Shown piece after piece: positions 1 through 7,479 of a stretch of 64,000 bases of DNA. The stretch covers positions 2,234,001 to 2,298,000 of the forward strand of contig NZ_CP109137.1 of the NCBI RefSeq assembly GCF_035918095.1. Direction: 5' to 3'. Below the pieces are notes generated by a model that had not been told where the DNA came from, searched no databases, and was given only the letters and a program-made list of their open reading frames with translations. Numbering within the stretch: position 1 is the stretch's first letter; each line of letters starts with the position of its first letter. Source of the stretch: Streptomyces sp. NBC_01750. Lineage in GTDB: Bacteria; Actinomycetota; Actinomycetes; Streptomycetales; Streptomycetaceae. The translations under genes and the position numbers were made by a program.

Positions 1-482
1 GCTCTCAAGTCACCCGGAACCCTGACGCCGAGTTCCCTCTCCGCCCTGTCGATCTCCTCGCTTGACGCCCCTTCTTGCAGCGAATCGAACGACACGGGCG
101 CATGGTCGCGCAGCCACGTTTCGACGCGCTGCCAGGCGGCAGTGACCTGCCGCGCCGCCATCTCCTCCAGGCGGGGATCTGGGGCCGCTACGGGCTCCCG
201 TTCCGGGGCGACGGCAGCCGGTTGCGCTGCCTCGACGCTCACGATCCGTACCTGCCCCTCGGCCAGCACGGGAGGTCCGTAGGCGTACTGCACGTCCAGT
301 TCCGGGCAGTCCTCGAAGGTTTCACCGTCGATCCGTGCCGCGTACATAGACGGCTCTCCCGTGGGGCTCCCCAGCAGGGGATTGTCCTCAAGCTGCCCGC
401 ACAGCACCTTCAAGGCGTACCTGACACCCCTCCCCAGCCTCTCGCCCCGCTCCTGTACCTCCGCCGGTAACTCAACCGCCAC
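1..482 (-). CDS. SMI1/KNR4-like protein, N-terminal part, damaged reading frame
   Basis: The gene runs off the left edge, leaving 160 codons. The start is GTG at 482 with AAGGAG seven bases upstream; no other ATG, GTG or TTG lies in this frame back to the TAG at 654-656. The far end of the fragment shows the SMI1/KNR4 entry pattern: a Trp-rich helix (WQRVETWLRDHAP), then GASSEEIDRAERELGVRVP. The first 40 codons include VRYALKVLCGQLEDNP. Between about 300 and 361 a better protein reading (MYAARIDGETFEDCP) lies in another frame, as if one G had been lost near 359 and one A gained near 300. The frame stays open either way. Codon 5 is TTA, so translation may depend on bldA tRNA. SMI1 proteins are often immunity or scaffold proteins; the role here is unknown. 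Confidence 0.6.
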   Translation of the reverse strand, partial: MAVELPAEVQERGERLGRGVRYALKVLCGQLEDNPLLGSPTGEPSMYAARIDGETFEDCPELDVQYAYGPPVLAEGQVRIVSVEAAQPAAVAPEREPVAAPDPRLEEMAARQVTAAWQRVETWLRDHAPVSFDSLQEGASSEEIDRAERELGVRVPGDLR

Positions 483-755
483 AGCCTGCTCCTTGCTATT
501 CGCCGGATCTCCAAGGCTCTCAGACCCAGGAGAGAAGAGGGCGAGTTGCAGCCGATCGCCGTTCGTGACGCTTGCGAGTGCCGCGGCGACGGTCGAAGGA
601 CCGGACCACCCATCGGGAGAACTCGGTGCAGAGTCCCACTGCCAGAAGTCCAGCTAGCCATCACCGCGATCCGCTGGTTCGAAGCACACAAGCGGTAGGC
701 CGGGGCCGCCTCCGTGCCGTGATCGCATTTACAAGGCACGTGTTGGCGGCGCGCG

Positions 756-777
756 CGTGCCAGATCCGTGCCAGATC
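756..777. repeat. Perfect 11-bp tandem repeat
   Basis: CGTGCCAGATC occurs twice head to tail with no spacer. It lies in a gene-free stretch, 280 bases from the end of dapD. Function unknown. Confidence 0.8.
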
Positions 778-918
778 GAGCGGTCAGTCACGGTCAATTG
801 GGGTGTGAGGCGGTGCAGGTACGCGCTGACAGGCTTGGCCCTGCTGTACGGCTGCTGACCAGCCAAGACCGTCCTACGTTCGGCGCCAGGCTTACAAAGC
901 AGATGTCACCCCAACGAG

Positions 919-966
919 TTGAGCGCCCTCCCCCGGGCCGTCTCCGGGCCGTGGAAGGGCGCTCAA
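919..966. terminator. Hairpin downstream of dapD
   Basis: Perfect 11-bp inverted repeat TTGAGCGCCCT (919-929) and AGGGCGCTCAA (956-966), with a GC-rich loop that itself contains CCGGGCC repeats. It lies about 90 bases past the dapD stop and is a plausible factor-independent terminator without a strong U tract, as is usual in Streptomyces. Confidence 0.55.
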
Positions 967-1054
967 TGATGACCAACGCCGACAACTGCCGACAGCTCAG
1001 CAGCAGGCCAGAGCACTGATCGAAAACACGGCCGCAGCTCACGGCCACCAATGA

Positions 1055-2044
1055 TCAGTTGTGGCTGTGCAGTACCTCGTTGAGGCCGCCCCAGACCGCG
1101 TTGTTCGGGCGGGCCTCCACGGCGCCGGTGACCGAGTTGCGGCGGAAGAGGATGTTGCTCGCGCCGGACAGCTCGCGCGCCTTGACGATCTGCCCGTCGG
1201 GCATGGTGACCCGGGTGCCGGCGGTGACGTACAGACCGGCCTCGACGACACACTCGTCGCCGAGCGCGATGCCGACGCCCGCCTCGGCGCCGATCAGGCA
1301 GCGCTCGCCGATGACGATACGGACGTTGCCGCCACCGGAGAGCGTGCCCATGGTCGAGGCGCCACCGCCGATGTCGGAGCCGTCCCCGACGACGACGCCC
1401 GCGGAGATCCGGCCCTCGATCATCGACGTGCCGAGCGTGCCGGCGTTGAAGTTGACGAAGCCCTCGTGCATGACCGTGGTGCCCTCGGCGAGGTGCGCGC
1501 CGAGGCGGACCCGGTCGGCGTCGGCGATGCGTACACCCTTGGGCGCGACGTAGTCCGTCATCCGCGGGAACTTGTCGATGCTCGTCACCTGCAGGTGCAG
1601 ACCCTCGGCACGGGCATTCAGCCGGACCTTCTCCACGTCGTCGACGGCGACCGGACCGAGCGAGGTCCAGGCGACATTGGCGAGCAGCCCGAAGAGGCCG
1701 TCCAGACTCTGGCCGTGCGGCTTGACCAGGCGGTGCGAGAGCAGGTGCAGACGCAGGTACGCGTCGTGGGCGTCCAGCGGCTTGTCGTCGAGCGAGGCGA
1801 TGACCGTACGGACGGCGACAACCTCGACCCCGCGGCGGGGGTCGGACCCGATGGCCTTCGCGGCGCCCGCTCCAAGGAGCTCGGCGGCCTGCTCGCCGGT
1901 CAGCCGCTCGGTGCCGGCCGGACCGGGCTCGGCGGCGAGCACGGGGGCGGGGAACCAGGTGTCGAGGACGGTGCCGTCGGCGGTGAGGGTGGCGAGTCCG
2001 GCGGCGACGGCGCCGGTGGTGCGAGGAGCAGTGGTGTCGGTCAT
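1055..2044 (-). CDS. dapD: 2,3,4,5-tetrahydropyridine-2,6-dicarboxylate N-succinyltransferase
   Basis: Transfers succinyl from succinyl-CoA to tetrahydrodipicolinate in the lysine and diaminopimelate pathway, so it feeds peptidoglycan synthesis in the cytoplasm. The 329-residue protein fits the actinobacterial DapD group. Its C-terminal half has the left-handed beta-helix hexapeptide pattern ([20 protein letters not shown], then [14 protein letters not shown] and [14 protein letters not shown]). ATG at 2044 was chosen because the protein then begins MTDTTAPRT; the longer frame back to 2215 is low-complexity Arg/Pro sequence. No Shine-Dalgarno is visible. A TAAGTT -10-like box (2052-2057) sits 7 bases before the ATG, suggesting a leaderless transcript. 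Transcribed away from the upstream tetR gene, with a hairpin after its stop. Confidence 0.93.
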   Translation of the reverse strand: MTDTTAPRTTGAVAAGLATLTADGTVLDTWFPAPVLAAEPGPAGTERLTGEQAAELLGAGAAKAIGSDPRRGVEVVAVRTVIASLDDKPLDAHDAYLRLHLLSHRLVKPHGQSLDGLFGLLANVAWTSLGPVAVDDVEKVRLNARAEGLHLQVTSIDKFPRMTDYVAPKGVRIADADRVRLGAHLAEGTTVMHEGFVNFNAGTLGTSMIEGRISAGVVVGDGSDIGGGASTMGTLSGGGNVRIVIGERCLIGAEAGVGIALGDECVVEAGLYVTAGTRVTMPDGQIVKARELSGASNILFRRNSVTGAVEARPNNAVWGGLNEVLHSHN

Positions 2045-2218
2045 GACAGAAAACTTAACCGGCCGGGGCGGGCCGGGGCGAACCGGTCTCAGGTGCCGGT
2101 CTCGCGTCCACCCCGGGCCGGACCAGGGGCGGAGGTGAGGGTTGCCGAGGACGGCGGTCTCCACGAGGGTGTCGGTACCCACCACGGTGTCCCCGCCGGA
2201 GGCCGGCAGCCGCACCGC

Positions 2219-2755
2219 TCAGCCGATGATCCGCGCCAGGATCTCACGCGCGTACTCCGCCTCGTAGCGCGCGCCCGTCAGCAGCACCTGCAGACAGATC
2301 CCGTCCATCAGCGCCACCAGGGCCCGCGCGGTGACCGGATCGGTCCGCCGGGCCAGCGTCTCGGCGAGGCCCTCGCACCACTGAGCCGCGACCGGCCGCA
2401 GCGCGGGCCGCCGCAGGGCAGCCAGATAGAGCTCGTACTCCAGCTCGACCCCGGTGCGGTCACCCGCGAGCCACTCCCCCATCAGCCGCGCGAGCTCCTC
2501 CGCGATATCGGCGTCCGGGTCGGCGAGCGCGCCACTGTCCCGTACCGCCGCCGCGAAACCCTCGTTGGCCTGGCGCAACGCGGCGACCAACAGCTCGTCG
2601 AGGGAGGCGAAGTGGTACGTCGTCGAGCCGAGCGGCACATCCGCCTCGGCCGCCACGGTGCGGTGGCTGAGCCCGGCGATCCCGTTGCGCCCGACCACCC
2701 GGATCGCGGCGTCGATGATGCGCTCGCGCCGTTCGGGGTCGTACCTTCGCGCCAT
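2219..2755 (-). CDS. TetR-family regulator of the SMR efflux gene
   Basis: A 178-residue repressor-type protein. The N-terminal DNA-binding domain is clear: RIIDAAIRVVGRNGIAGLSH, then the helix-turn-helix TVAAEADVPLGSTTYHFASL. The C-terminal ligand domain is ordinary for the family (TetR_C-like). Its ATG overlaps the TGA of the SMR gene by one base (TGATG), so the two are co-transcribed and probably translationally coupled. Family knowledge says such pairs are autoregulated by the efflux substrate; the tandem operators at 3075-3114 in front of the SMR gene are the obvious target. The true effector cannot be read from sequence. Confidence 0.88.
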   Translation of the reverse strand: MARRYDPERRERIIDAAIRVVGRNGIAGLSHRTVAAEADVPLGSTTYHFASLDELLVAALRQANEGFAAAVRDSGALADPDADIAEELARLMGEWLAGDRTGVELEYELYLAALRRPALRPVAAQWCEGLAETLARRTDPVTARALVALMDGICLQVLLTGARYEAEYAREILARIIG

Positions 2756-3075
2756 CAGTGGGCTCCGCCCATGCTGAGCACCACGACTCCGGCGATCACC
2801 AGGGCGATGCCCGCGATCTTGACCAGGCTGGTCGACTCGCCCAGGAACATCATGCCGATGACGGCGATCGCGGCCGTGCCGACGCCGGCCCAGATCGCGT
2901 ACGCGGTGCCCACCGACATCGTCTTCAGCGTGCGTGCGAGCAGCGAGAAGGCGAGCAGATAGCCCACGACGGTGAGCAGCGAGGGCCACAGCCTGGTGAA
3001 GCCTTCGCTGTACTTCATGGCCGTCGTCCCGGCCACCTCCGCCGCGATCGCCGCGGCCAGCAGTCCGTATCCCAT
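2755..3075 (-). CDS. Small multidrug resistance (SMR) efflux protein
   Basis: A 106-residue, four-helix inner-membrane protein of the EmrE/SugE type, expected to work as a dimer exchanging protons for cationic compounds such as quaternary ammonium. Family features are GLLAAAIAAEVAGTTAMKYS with the membrane-embedded Glu (residue 14), YAIWAGVGTAAIAVIG in helix 3 and GIALVIAGVVVL in helix 4. The EVAGTTAMK wording is closer to the EmrE/QacE branch than to SugE. ATG at 3075 has no ribosome site; TACACT (3083-3088) lies 7 bases upstream, so the transcript is probably leaderless and covered by the repressor sites. First gene of a two-gene operon with the TetR gene. Confidence 0.9.
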   Translation of the reverse strand: MGYGLLAAAIAAEVAGTTAMKYSEGFTRLWPSLLTVVGYLLAFSLLARTLKTMSVGTAYAIWAGVGTAAIAVIGMMFLGESTSLVKIAGIALVIAGVVVLSMGGAH

Positions 3076-3114
3076 GCGTACGAGTGTACACATCGTTGCG
3101 TACGACCGTACACA
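3075..3114. promoter_or_regulatory. Tandem operators over the SMR-tetR promoter
   Basis: Two 18-bp sites, TGCGTACGAGTGTACACA (3075-3092) and TGCGTACGACCGTACACA (3097-3114), match at 16 of 18 positions and are exactly 22 bp apart, two helical turns. Each is a near-palindrome with GTAC arms. The first covers the -10 box and start codon of the SMR gene, the second the presumed -35 region. The layout recalls paired-dimer TetR operators such as that of QacR. The divergent MarR gene may also be affected. Confidence 0.7.
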
Positions 3115-3186
3115 ACGGCGCATCGTGCAATATATGTACGGGCGCAAACAACAGACGGCCAGGTGTCCCGGGAAAGGTGGCGGACG

Positions 3187-3690
3187 ATGTCCGACCAGGA
3201 ATACGGACCGCTGCCCGGGCAGCTCGCGCGCGTCTACCGCGACTACCTCACCGCCGTCGTCCTGCACGGCCAGGCGGCGGCCGAGACTCTCGGGCAGAAC
3301 CCCACCGATGTGTACGCGCTCAACGCCCTGGAACTCGCAGGACCCTTGACCACCGGTGGGCTCGCCGCACGCATCGGACTCTCGCAGAGCGCCACGACCC
3401 GGCTCGTCGACCGCCTCGAACAGGCCGGCTGGATCCACCGCCGCCCCGATCCGGCCGACCGCCGACGGGTCGTTGTCGAGGCGGTGCCGCTCACCCGCGA
3501 GCAGGACGAGGCGGCCTTCGGCGCGGGCCGCCGCCGGATGGCCGAGGTCTTCGACGGCTTCAGCGCCGACGAACTGCGCGTCCTCGTCCGTTACTTCGAG
3601 CAGGCCGGGCCCGCGCTCCGCGAGGCGACGGCCGAGACCAGGAGCGGGGCACGGGCCGCGACGAAGGGCAAGGCGAAGGGGGCGCCGTAA
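3187..3690 (+). CDS. MarR-family transcriptional regulator
   Basis: A 167-residue winged-helix protein. The core is LTTGGLAARIGLSQSATTRLV (recognition helix) followed by DRLEQAGWIHRRPDPADRR, the typical MarR wing with Asp-Arg-Arg. ATG at 3187 follows GGGAAAGG about a dozen bases upstream. The C-terminus ends in a Lys/Ala/Gly-rich tail (ATKGKAKGAP). It is divergent from the SMR-tetR pair across a 111-base region, so it may regulate that pair, itself or the downstream membrane protein; the sequence alone does not decide. Confidence 0.85.
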   Translation: MSDQEYGPLPGQLARVYRDYLTAVVLHGQAAAETLGQNPTDVYALNALELAGPLTTGGLAARIGLSQSATTRLVDRLEQAGWIHRRPDPADRRRVVVEAVPLTREQDEAAFGAGRRRMAEVFDGFSADELRVLVRYFEQAGPALREATAETRSGARAATKGKAKGAP

Positions 3691-3757
3691 CCCGCCGCCG
3701 CCCGTCCCGCTACGGTGTCCCGTCCGACCAGGCACAATACGCGCGGGAGACACACCG

Positions 3758-4819
3758 ATGGCATACGGGAACACGCCGCACGCAGGCCCTCCGGGCTGGG
3801 GCGGCTGGATGCCCCCGCCGCCACCGAAGCCCGGAGTGATCCCGCTGGCTCCGCTCGGCCTCGGCGATGTCCTGGGCGGGGCATTCGCAACGATCGGCCG
3901 CTACTGGAAGCAGTTGTTCGGCATAGCCGCGGTCGTCTACGGAGCGGCGGTAGCCGTGGTCGCGGCGGCGTTCGCCGGCGCCTATGCGGCTGTGGGGAGT
4001 CATCTCCCGCGGGTCTTCGCCGACGAAGGGACTCCCGCCTGGGAGGACGTCCGGCCGTTGCTCATCGCCTTCGGCTGCGTCTGGCTCGTCGGCCTGCTGG
4101 CGATGCTGCTCGCCACGACGATGATCTACGCCGGCTGTGCGGCGATCGTGCAGGAAGCGGTGCTCGGCCGGCCCACCACCTTCGGCGCCGTCTGGCGCCG
4201 GGCCCGCGCCCGGGTACCCGCGGTGATCGGCGCGGTCTTCCTCACCAGCCTGATCCTGCTGGTCCCGGTCGCGCTGTTCCTGCTGGCCTTCGTCACCCTC
4301 ATGATCGCGCTCCTCGCCATGGGGAGCGGGCCGCTCGTCGTGCCGCCCTTGGCCTTCCTGGGCGCTTTGACGACCACACCGCTCGCTGCCTGGCTCTGGG
4401 TGAAGTTCAGCCTCGCCCCGGCCGCCGCCGTCTTCGAGGGCCAGGGTTCGCTGGCGGCGCTGCGCCGCTCCTCCCACCTCGTACGCGGCGGCTGGTGGCG
4501 GATCTTCGGCAGCACACTGCTCGCTTTCGGCATCGCCGCGGCGGCGAGCTACATCATCCAGCTTCCGGTGAACCTGATCGGGATGTTCCCGGGTGCGATC
4601 GGCACCTCGGACCTGGGTCCGGATCCCACGGCCTCGCAAGTGCTGGTCTCCATGGGCGGTCTGCTGATCGTGCTGCTGCTGAGCCAGCTGATCGGCGATA
4701 TCTTCGTCGCCACCTTCCCGCAGCTGGTGACCAGCCTGCTCTACGTCGACCAGCGCATCCGCAAGGAGAACCTGGCCCCGGTCCTCGCCGAGGCCGCCGC
4801 CGTACCGCCCGCGTACTAG
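3758..4819 (+). CDS. Polytopic membrane protein of the DUF7544/GPDPase-membrane-like type
   Basis: A 353-residue integral membrane protein of unknown function. After a Pro/Gly-rich N-terminus (GWMPPPPPKPGVIPLAPLGL) come about six hydrophobic segments, each roughly 20-30 residues. Between them lie the amphipathic stretches GRYWKQLFG and QGSLAALRRSSHLVRGGWWR, which are typical of the membrane domain found with glycerophosphodiester phosphodiesterases in actinobacteria. No catalytic domain is attached. ATG at 3758 follows GGGAGA. Its TAG overlaps the stop codon of the convergent VOC gene by three bases. Confidence 0.7.
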   Translation: MAYGNTPHAGPPGWGGWMPPPPPKPGVIPLAPLGLGDVLGGAFATIGRYWKQLFGIAAVVYGAAVAVVAAAFAGAYAAVGSHLPRVFADEGTPAWEDVRPLLIAFGCVWLVGLLAMLLATTMIYAGCAAIVQEAVLGRPTTFGAVWRRARARVPAVIGAVFLTSLILLVPVALFLLAFVTLMIALLAMGSGPLVVPPLAFLGALTTTPLAAWLWVKFSLAPAAAVFEGQGSLAALRRSSHLVRGGWWRIFGSTLLAFGIAAAASYIIQLPVNLIGMFPGAIGTSDLGPDPTASQVLVSMGGLLIVLLLSQLIGDIFVATFPQLVTSLLYVDQRIRKENLAPVLAEAAAVPPAY

Positions 4820-5237
4820 TCGATCCGGTCGGTCTGGTCGATCAGGGTCTTCTTCGGCCGCAGCACACAGAACTCATTGCCCTCGGGGTCGGCGAGCACC
4901 ACCCAGGTCACGTCCGGCCCCTGCCCGACGTCGGCCCGCCGCGCCCCGAGCCCGATGATCCTCCCCCAGCCTTCGGCCGGGGGGACCCCCATCTCGCTTC
5001 GCTCGCCTCGGCGGCCTGGTCGTCGGGCGTGAGATCGATGTGCAGTCTGTTCTTGACGGTCTTCCGCTCGCCCACAGGCACAAAGGTGATCCCCGGCAGG
5101 GTGGACTCGTCGGCCCCGATGACGATCTCGTCCTCGGCCTCGAAGGCCACCTTCCAGTTCAGGACCTGACTCCAGAAGCGGGCGAGCGCGGGCAGATCGT
5201 GGGAGTCGATGACGACGGTGTACAGAGAAACGGCCAT
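4816..5237 (-). pseudogene. VOC/glyoxalase-like protein broken by a GC-palindrome insertion
   Basis: The first part (MAVSLYTVVIDSHDLPALAR ... FVPVGERKTVKNRLHIDLTP) and the last part (RIIGLGARRADVGQGPDVTW, then VVLADPEGNEFCVLRPKK) together form an ordinary vicinal-oxygen-chelate domain of about 120 residues. They lie in different frames. A 44-base GC-rich insert (4963-5006) separates them and shifts the frame. In the first frame translation continues into Gly/Arg-rich sequence and stops at 4908. The ATG at 5237 lies inside a 19-bp perfect hairpin. Probably inactive as drawn. VOC proteins are usually metal-dependent dioxygenases, glyoxalases or resistance proteins; the substrate is unknown. Confidence 0.75.
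4963..5006. repeat. GC-rich palindromic mini-insertion inside the VOC gene
   Basis: Forty-four bases lie between the codons expected to be adjacent in the VOC gene. The core is GGGGGGACCCCC, with GCTTCGCTCG-type flanks. Its length (44, not a multiple of three) causes the frameshift. It resembles short palindromic intergenic elements common in Streptomyces genomes, which is recalled and not searched. Confidence 0.6.
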
Positions 5238-5270
5238 GCCCGCCAGTCTGCCTGGCGGGCATGGCCGTTT
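5228..5270. terminator. 19-bp perfect hairpin after the suf operon, over the VOC start codon
   Basis: AAACGGCCATGCCCGCCAG (5228-5246), a five-base loop, then the exact reverse complement (5252-5270). It lies 57 bases beyond the last suf gene and on that strand is followed by TTTCTCTG, so it reads as a strong terminator. The 3' arm contains the ATG (5237-5235) and upstream leader of the VOC gene, so the same fold would hide that start codon. Confidence 0.8.
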
Positions 5271-5327
5271 GCCGGATCTCGGGGTGGCCGGCCCAGACGT
5301 GGGCTCAGGCCAGGCTCAGACGTCGGC

Positions 5328-5666
5328 TCAGACGTTGAAACCGAGCGCGCGCAGCTGCTCGCGGCCGTCGTCCGTGATCTTGTCCGGGCCCCACGGCGGC
5401 ATCCAGACCCAGTTGATCTTCAGCTCGTTGACGATACCGTCCGTCGCCGCCTTCGCCTGGTCCTCGATGACATCGGTCAGCGGACAGGCCGCGGACGTCA
5501 GCGTCATGTCGAGGGTGGCGATATTGGCGTCGTCGATATGGATGCCGTAGATCAGGCCGAGGTTGACGACGTCAATGCCCAGCTCGGGGTCGACGACGTC
5601 GTACAGCGCCTCGCGGACTTCTTCCTCGGAGGCCGGCTTCAGTGCGGCTCCTGCGTTCTCGGTCAT
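5328..5666 (-). CDS. DUF59/PaaD-like iron-sulfur assembly protein (SufT-type)
   Basis: A 112-residue MIP18/DUF59 protein. Its hallmark VVDPELGIDVVNLGLIYGI and the Cys-containing LTSAACPLTDVIEDQA are both present. Such proteins help deliver or mature Fe-S clusters and close suf operons in many actinobacteria. ATG at 5666 overlaps the sufU stop (ATGA), with GAGAGGAAG upstream; the frame continues to 5744 but only through sufU-antiphase sequence. It is the last gene of the suf operon, with a hairpin at 5228-5270 as the end point. Confidence 0.88.
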   Translation of the reverse strand: MTENAGAALKPASEEEVREALYDVVDPELGIDVVNLGLIYGIHIDDANIATLDMTLTSAACPLTDVIEDQAKAATDGIVNELKINWVWMPPWGPDKITDDGREQLRALGFNV

Positions 5667-6127
5667 GCCGTCTTCCTCTCCGCGCCGTCTCCCAGTGCCT
5701 GGGCGGTCGCGTCCTTCCAGGCCATCCAACTCAGCAGAGCGCACTTAACCCGGGCCGGGTACTTGGAGACGCCGGCGAACGCGACCGCGTCCTCCAGCAC
5801 CTCCTCCATCGCGTCGTCCGGCTCGGTCTGACCCTTGGACTGCATCAGCTCCAGGAAGGTGGCCTGGATCTTCTGCGCCTCGGTGAGCTCCTTGCCGACG
5901 AGCAGCTCGTTCAGTACGGACGCGCTGGCCTGGCTGATGGAGCAGCCCTGACCCTCGTAGCTGATGTCCGCGATGAGCGAGCCCTCGTACCGTACGCGGA
6001 GTGTGATCTCGTCGCCGCACGTCGGATTGACGTGGTGCACCTCGGCATCGCCATCCCGCAGACCACGCCCATGAGGGTGCTTGTAGTGGTCCAGGATGAC
6101 TTCCTGGTACATCGAATCAAGCTTCAC
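5663..6127 (-). CDS. sufU: SufU-type iron-sulfur cluster assembly / sulfur transfer protein
   Basis: A 154-residue SufU. The three conserved cysteines are visible in NPTCGDEI, GQGCSISQAS and ARVKCALLSW, with the Asp of CGDE completing the zinc site. In Gram-positive systems SufU accepts sulfur from SufS and passes it to the SufBCD scaffold. Start ATG at 6127; the stop overlaps the next gene by four bases. It is separated from sufS by 95 bases that include a GC palindrome repeat (6176-6208), the only sizeable gap in this operon below sufB. Confidence 0.93.
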   Translation of the reverse strand: MKLDSMYQEVILDHYKHPHGRGLRDGDAEVHHVNPTCGDEITLRVRYEGSLIADISYEGQGCSISQASASVLNELLVGKELTEAQKIQATFLELMQSKGQTEPDDAMEEVLEDAVAFAGVSKYPARVKCALLSWMAWKDATAQALGDGAERKTA

Positions 6128-6175
6128 TGCGATTGACCTCGCGTCCTCTCGCCGGTCCGTCCAGGTGCCTCTCCT

Positions 6176-6208
6176 GCCGGGGGACGGGGGTTCCCCCGGG
6201 AAGGCACA
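6176..6208. repeat. GC palindrome element between sufS and sufU
   Basis: GCCGGGGG, one spacer base, then CGGGGGTTCCCCCGGGAAG followed by GCACA. A near copy lies at 28475-28510 in the same orientation. The GGGGGTTCCCCC core can form a hairpin in RNA between two operon genes. Confidence 0.65.
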
Positions 6209-6222
6209 ACACGTCCCAGCCC

Positions 6223-7479
6223 CTAGCCGAAGAAGTTCCGTACGTGCTCCAGCCCGTCGACCAAGGCATCGACCTCCGACGGCGTGGAGTACAGATAGAA
6301 CGACGCTCGCGTGGTCGCAGGAATTCCGTACCGCAGGCAGACGGGCCGCGCGCAGTGGTGGCCGACCCGGACCGCGATGCCCTGCTCGTCGAGGACCTGG
6401 CCCACGTCGTGCGGGTGGATGTCGCCGAGCGTGAAGGAGATCGCCGCGCCGCGGTCCTCGGCCGTGGTGGGGCCGATGATGCGCAGGTCCGGGACCTCGA
6501 GCAGCCGCTTCACCGCGTACTCGGTGAGGACGTGCTCATGCTGGGCGATCTTGTCCATGCCGATCGAGGTGAGGTAGTCCACGGCCGCGCCGAGGCCTAC
6601 GGCCTGGGCGATCGGGGGCGTACCGGCCTCGAACTTGTGCGGCGCCGGAGCGTACGTCGACGAGTGCATCGACACGGTCTCGATCATCTCGCCGCCGCCG
6701 AGGAACGGCGGCAGGTCCTCGAGCAGCTCCTGGCGGCCCCACAGCACACCGATACCGGTCGGGCCGCACATCTTGTGGCCGGTGAAGGCCACAAAGTCGG
6801 CCTGCAGCGCCTGCACGTCGAGCACCATGTGCGGGGCGGCCTGCGAGGCGTCTATCAGGACCAGCGCGCCGACCTCCTGCGCACGGCGGACGATCGCCTC
6901 GACGGGGTTGATGGTGCCCATGATGTTGGAGACCAGCACAAAGGAGACGATCTTCGTCTTCTCGGTGATGATCTCGTCGATGTTGGACAGATCGAGACGG
7001 CCGTCGTCGGTGAGGCCGAACCACCTCAGCTTCGCGCCGGTGCGCTGCGAGAGCAGCTGCCACGGAACGATGTTGGAGTGGTGCTCCATCTCCGTGATGA
7101 CGATCTCGGTCTCGTGGTCCACGCGGTAGGGCTCATCGGCCCAGCCGAGCATGTTCGCCACGAGGTTGAGCGACTCCGAGGCGTTCTTGGTGAAGATGAC
7201 CTCGTCGCGGCTGGGCGCGTTGATGAAGGCGGCGACCTTGTCGCGGGCACCCTCGTACAGCGCCGTGGCCTCCTCGGCGAGCACATGAATACCGCGGTGG
7301 ACGTTGGCATTGTGCTGTTCGTAGTACTCGCTCAGCACATCGAGCACCTGGCGCGGCGTCTGTGACGTCGCCGCGTTGTCCAGGTACACGAGCTTCTTCC
7401 CGTCGTGGACCAGGCGGTCCAGGATCGGGAAGTCCTTGCGGATCGCCTCGGTGTCGAGGAGGCCCGGCAGCTGTGTCAC
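6223..7479 (-). CDS. sufS: Cysteine desulfurase SufS
   Basis: PLP enzyme that removes sulfur from cysteine as a persulfide for Fe-S assembly. The 418-residue protein has the group II layout: NAATSQTPRQVL near the N-terminus, the HHSN motif (MEHHSNIVPW), the PLP lysine in FTGHKMCGPTGIG, and the active-site cysteine in RVGHHCARPVCLRYG. The start is GTG at 7479, overlapping the sufC stop (GTGA), so translation is probably coupled. Partner is SufU, encoded next. Confidence 0.95.
   Translation of the reverse strand: MTQLPGLLDTEAIRKDFPILDRLVHDGKKLVYLDNAATSQTPRQVLDVLSEYYEQHNANVHRGIHVLAEEATALYEGARDKVAAFINAPSRDEVIFTKNASESLNLVANMLGWADEPYRVDHETEIVITEMEHHSNIVPWQLLSQRTGAKLRWFGLTDDGRLDLSNIDEIITEKTKIVSFVLVSNIMGTINPVEAIVRRAQEVGALVLIDASQAAPHMVLDVQALQADFVAFTGHKMCGPTGIGVLWGRQELLEDLPPFLGGGEMIETVSMHSSTYAPAPHKFEAGTPPIAQAVGLGAAVDYLTSIGMDKIAQHEHVLTEYAVKRLLEVPDLRIIGPTTAEDRGAAISFTLGDIHPHDVGQVLDEQGIAVRVGHHCARPVCLRYGIPATTRASFYLYSTPSEVDALVDGLEHVRNFFG

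Larger units (their letters stand above)
483..1054. other. Intergenic stretch without a confident gene
   Basis: About 570 bases separate the SMI1-like gene from the dapD stop. Short open frames exist on both strands but none has a convincing ribosome site, codon bias or recognisable family. The stretch holds an 11-bp tandem repeat (756-777), a strong hairpin (919-966) and a weaker inverted repeat (1015-1021 with 1053-1059) touching the dapD stop codon. It may be what is left of a decayed gene or integrated element, but no integrase, att core or tRNA could be shown. Confidence 0.5.

Noticed and set aside
676..683. GGTTCGAA, like a tRNA T-loop
   Set aside because: No acceptor stem, anticodon arm or D-arm could be paired around it on either strand.
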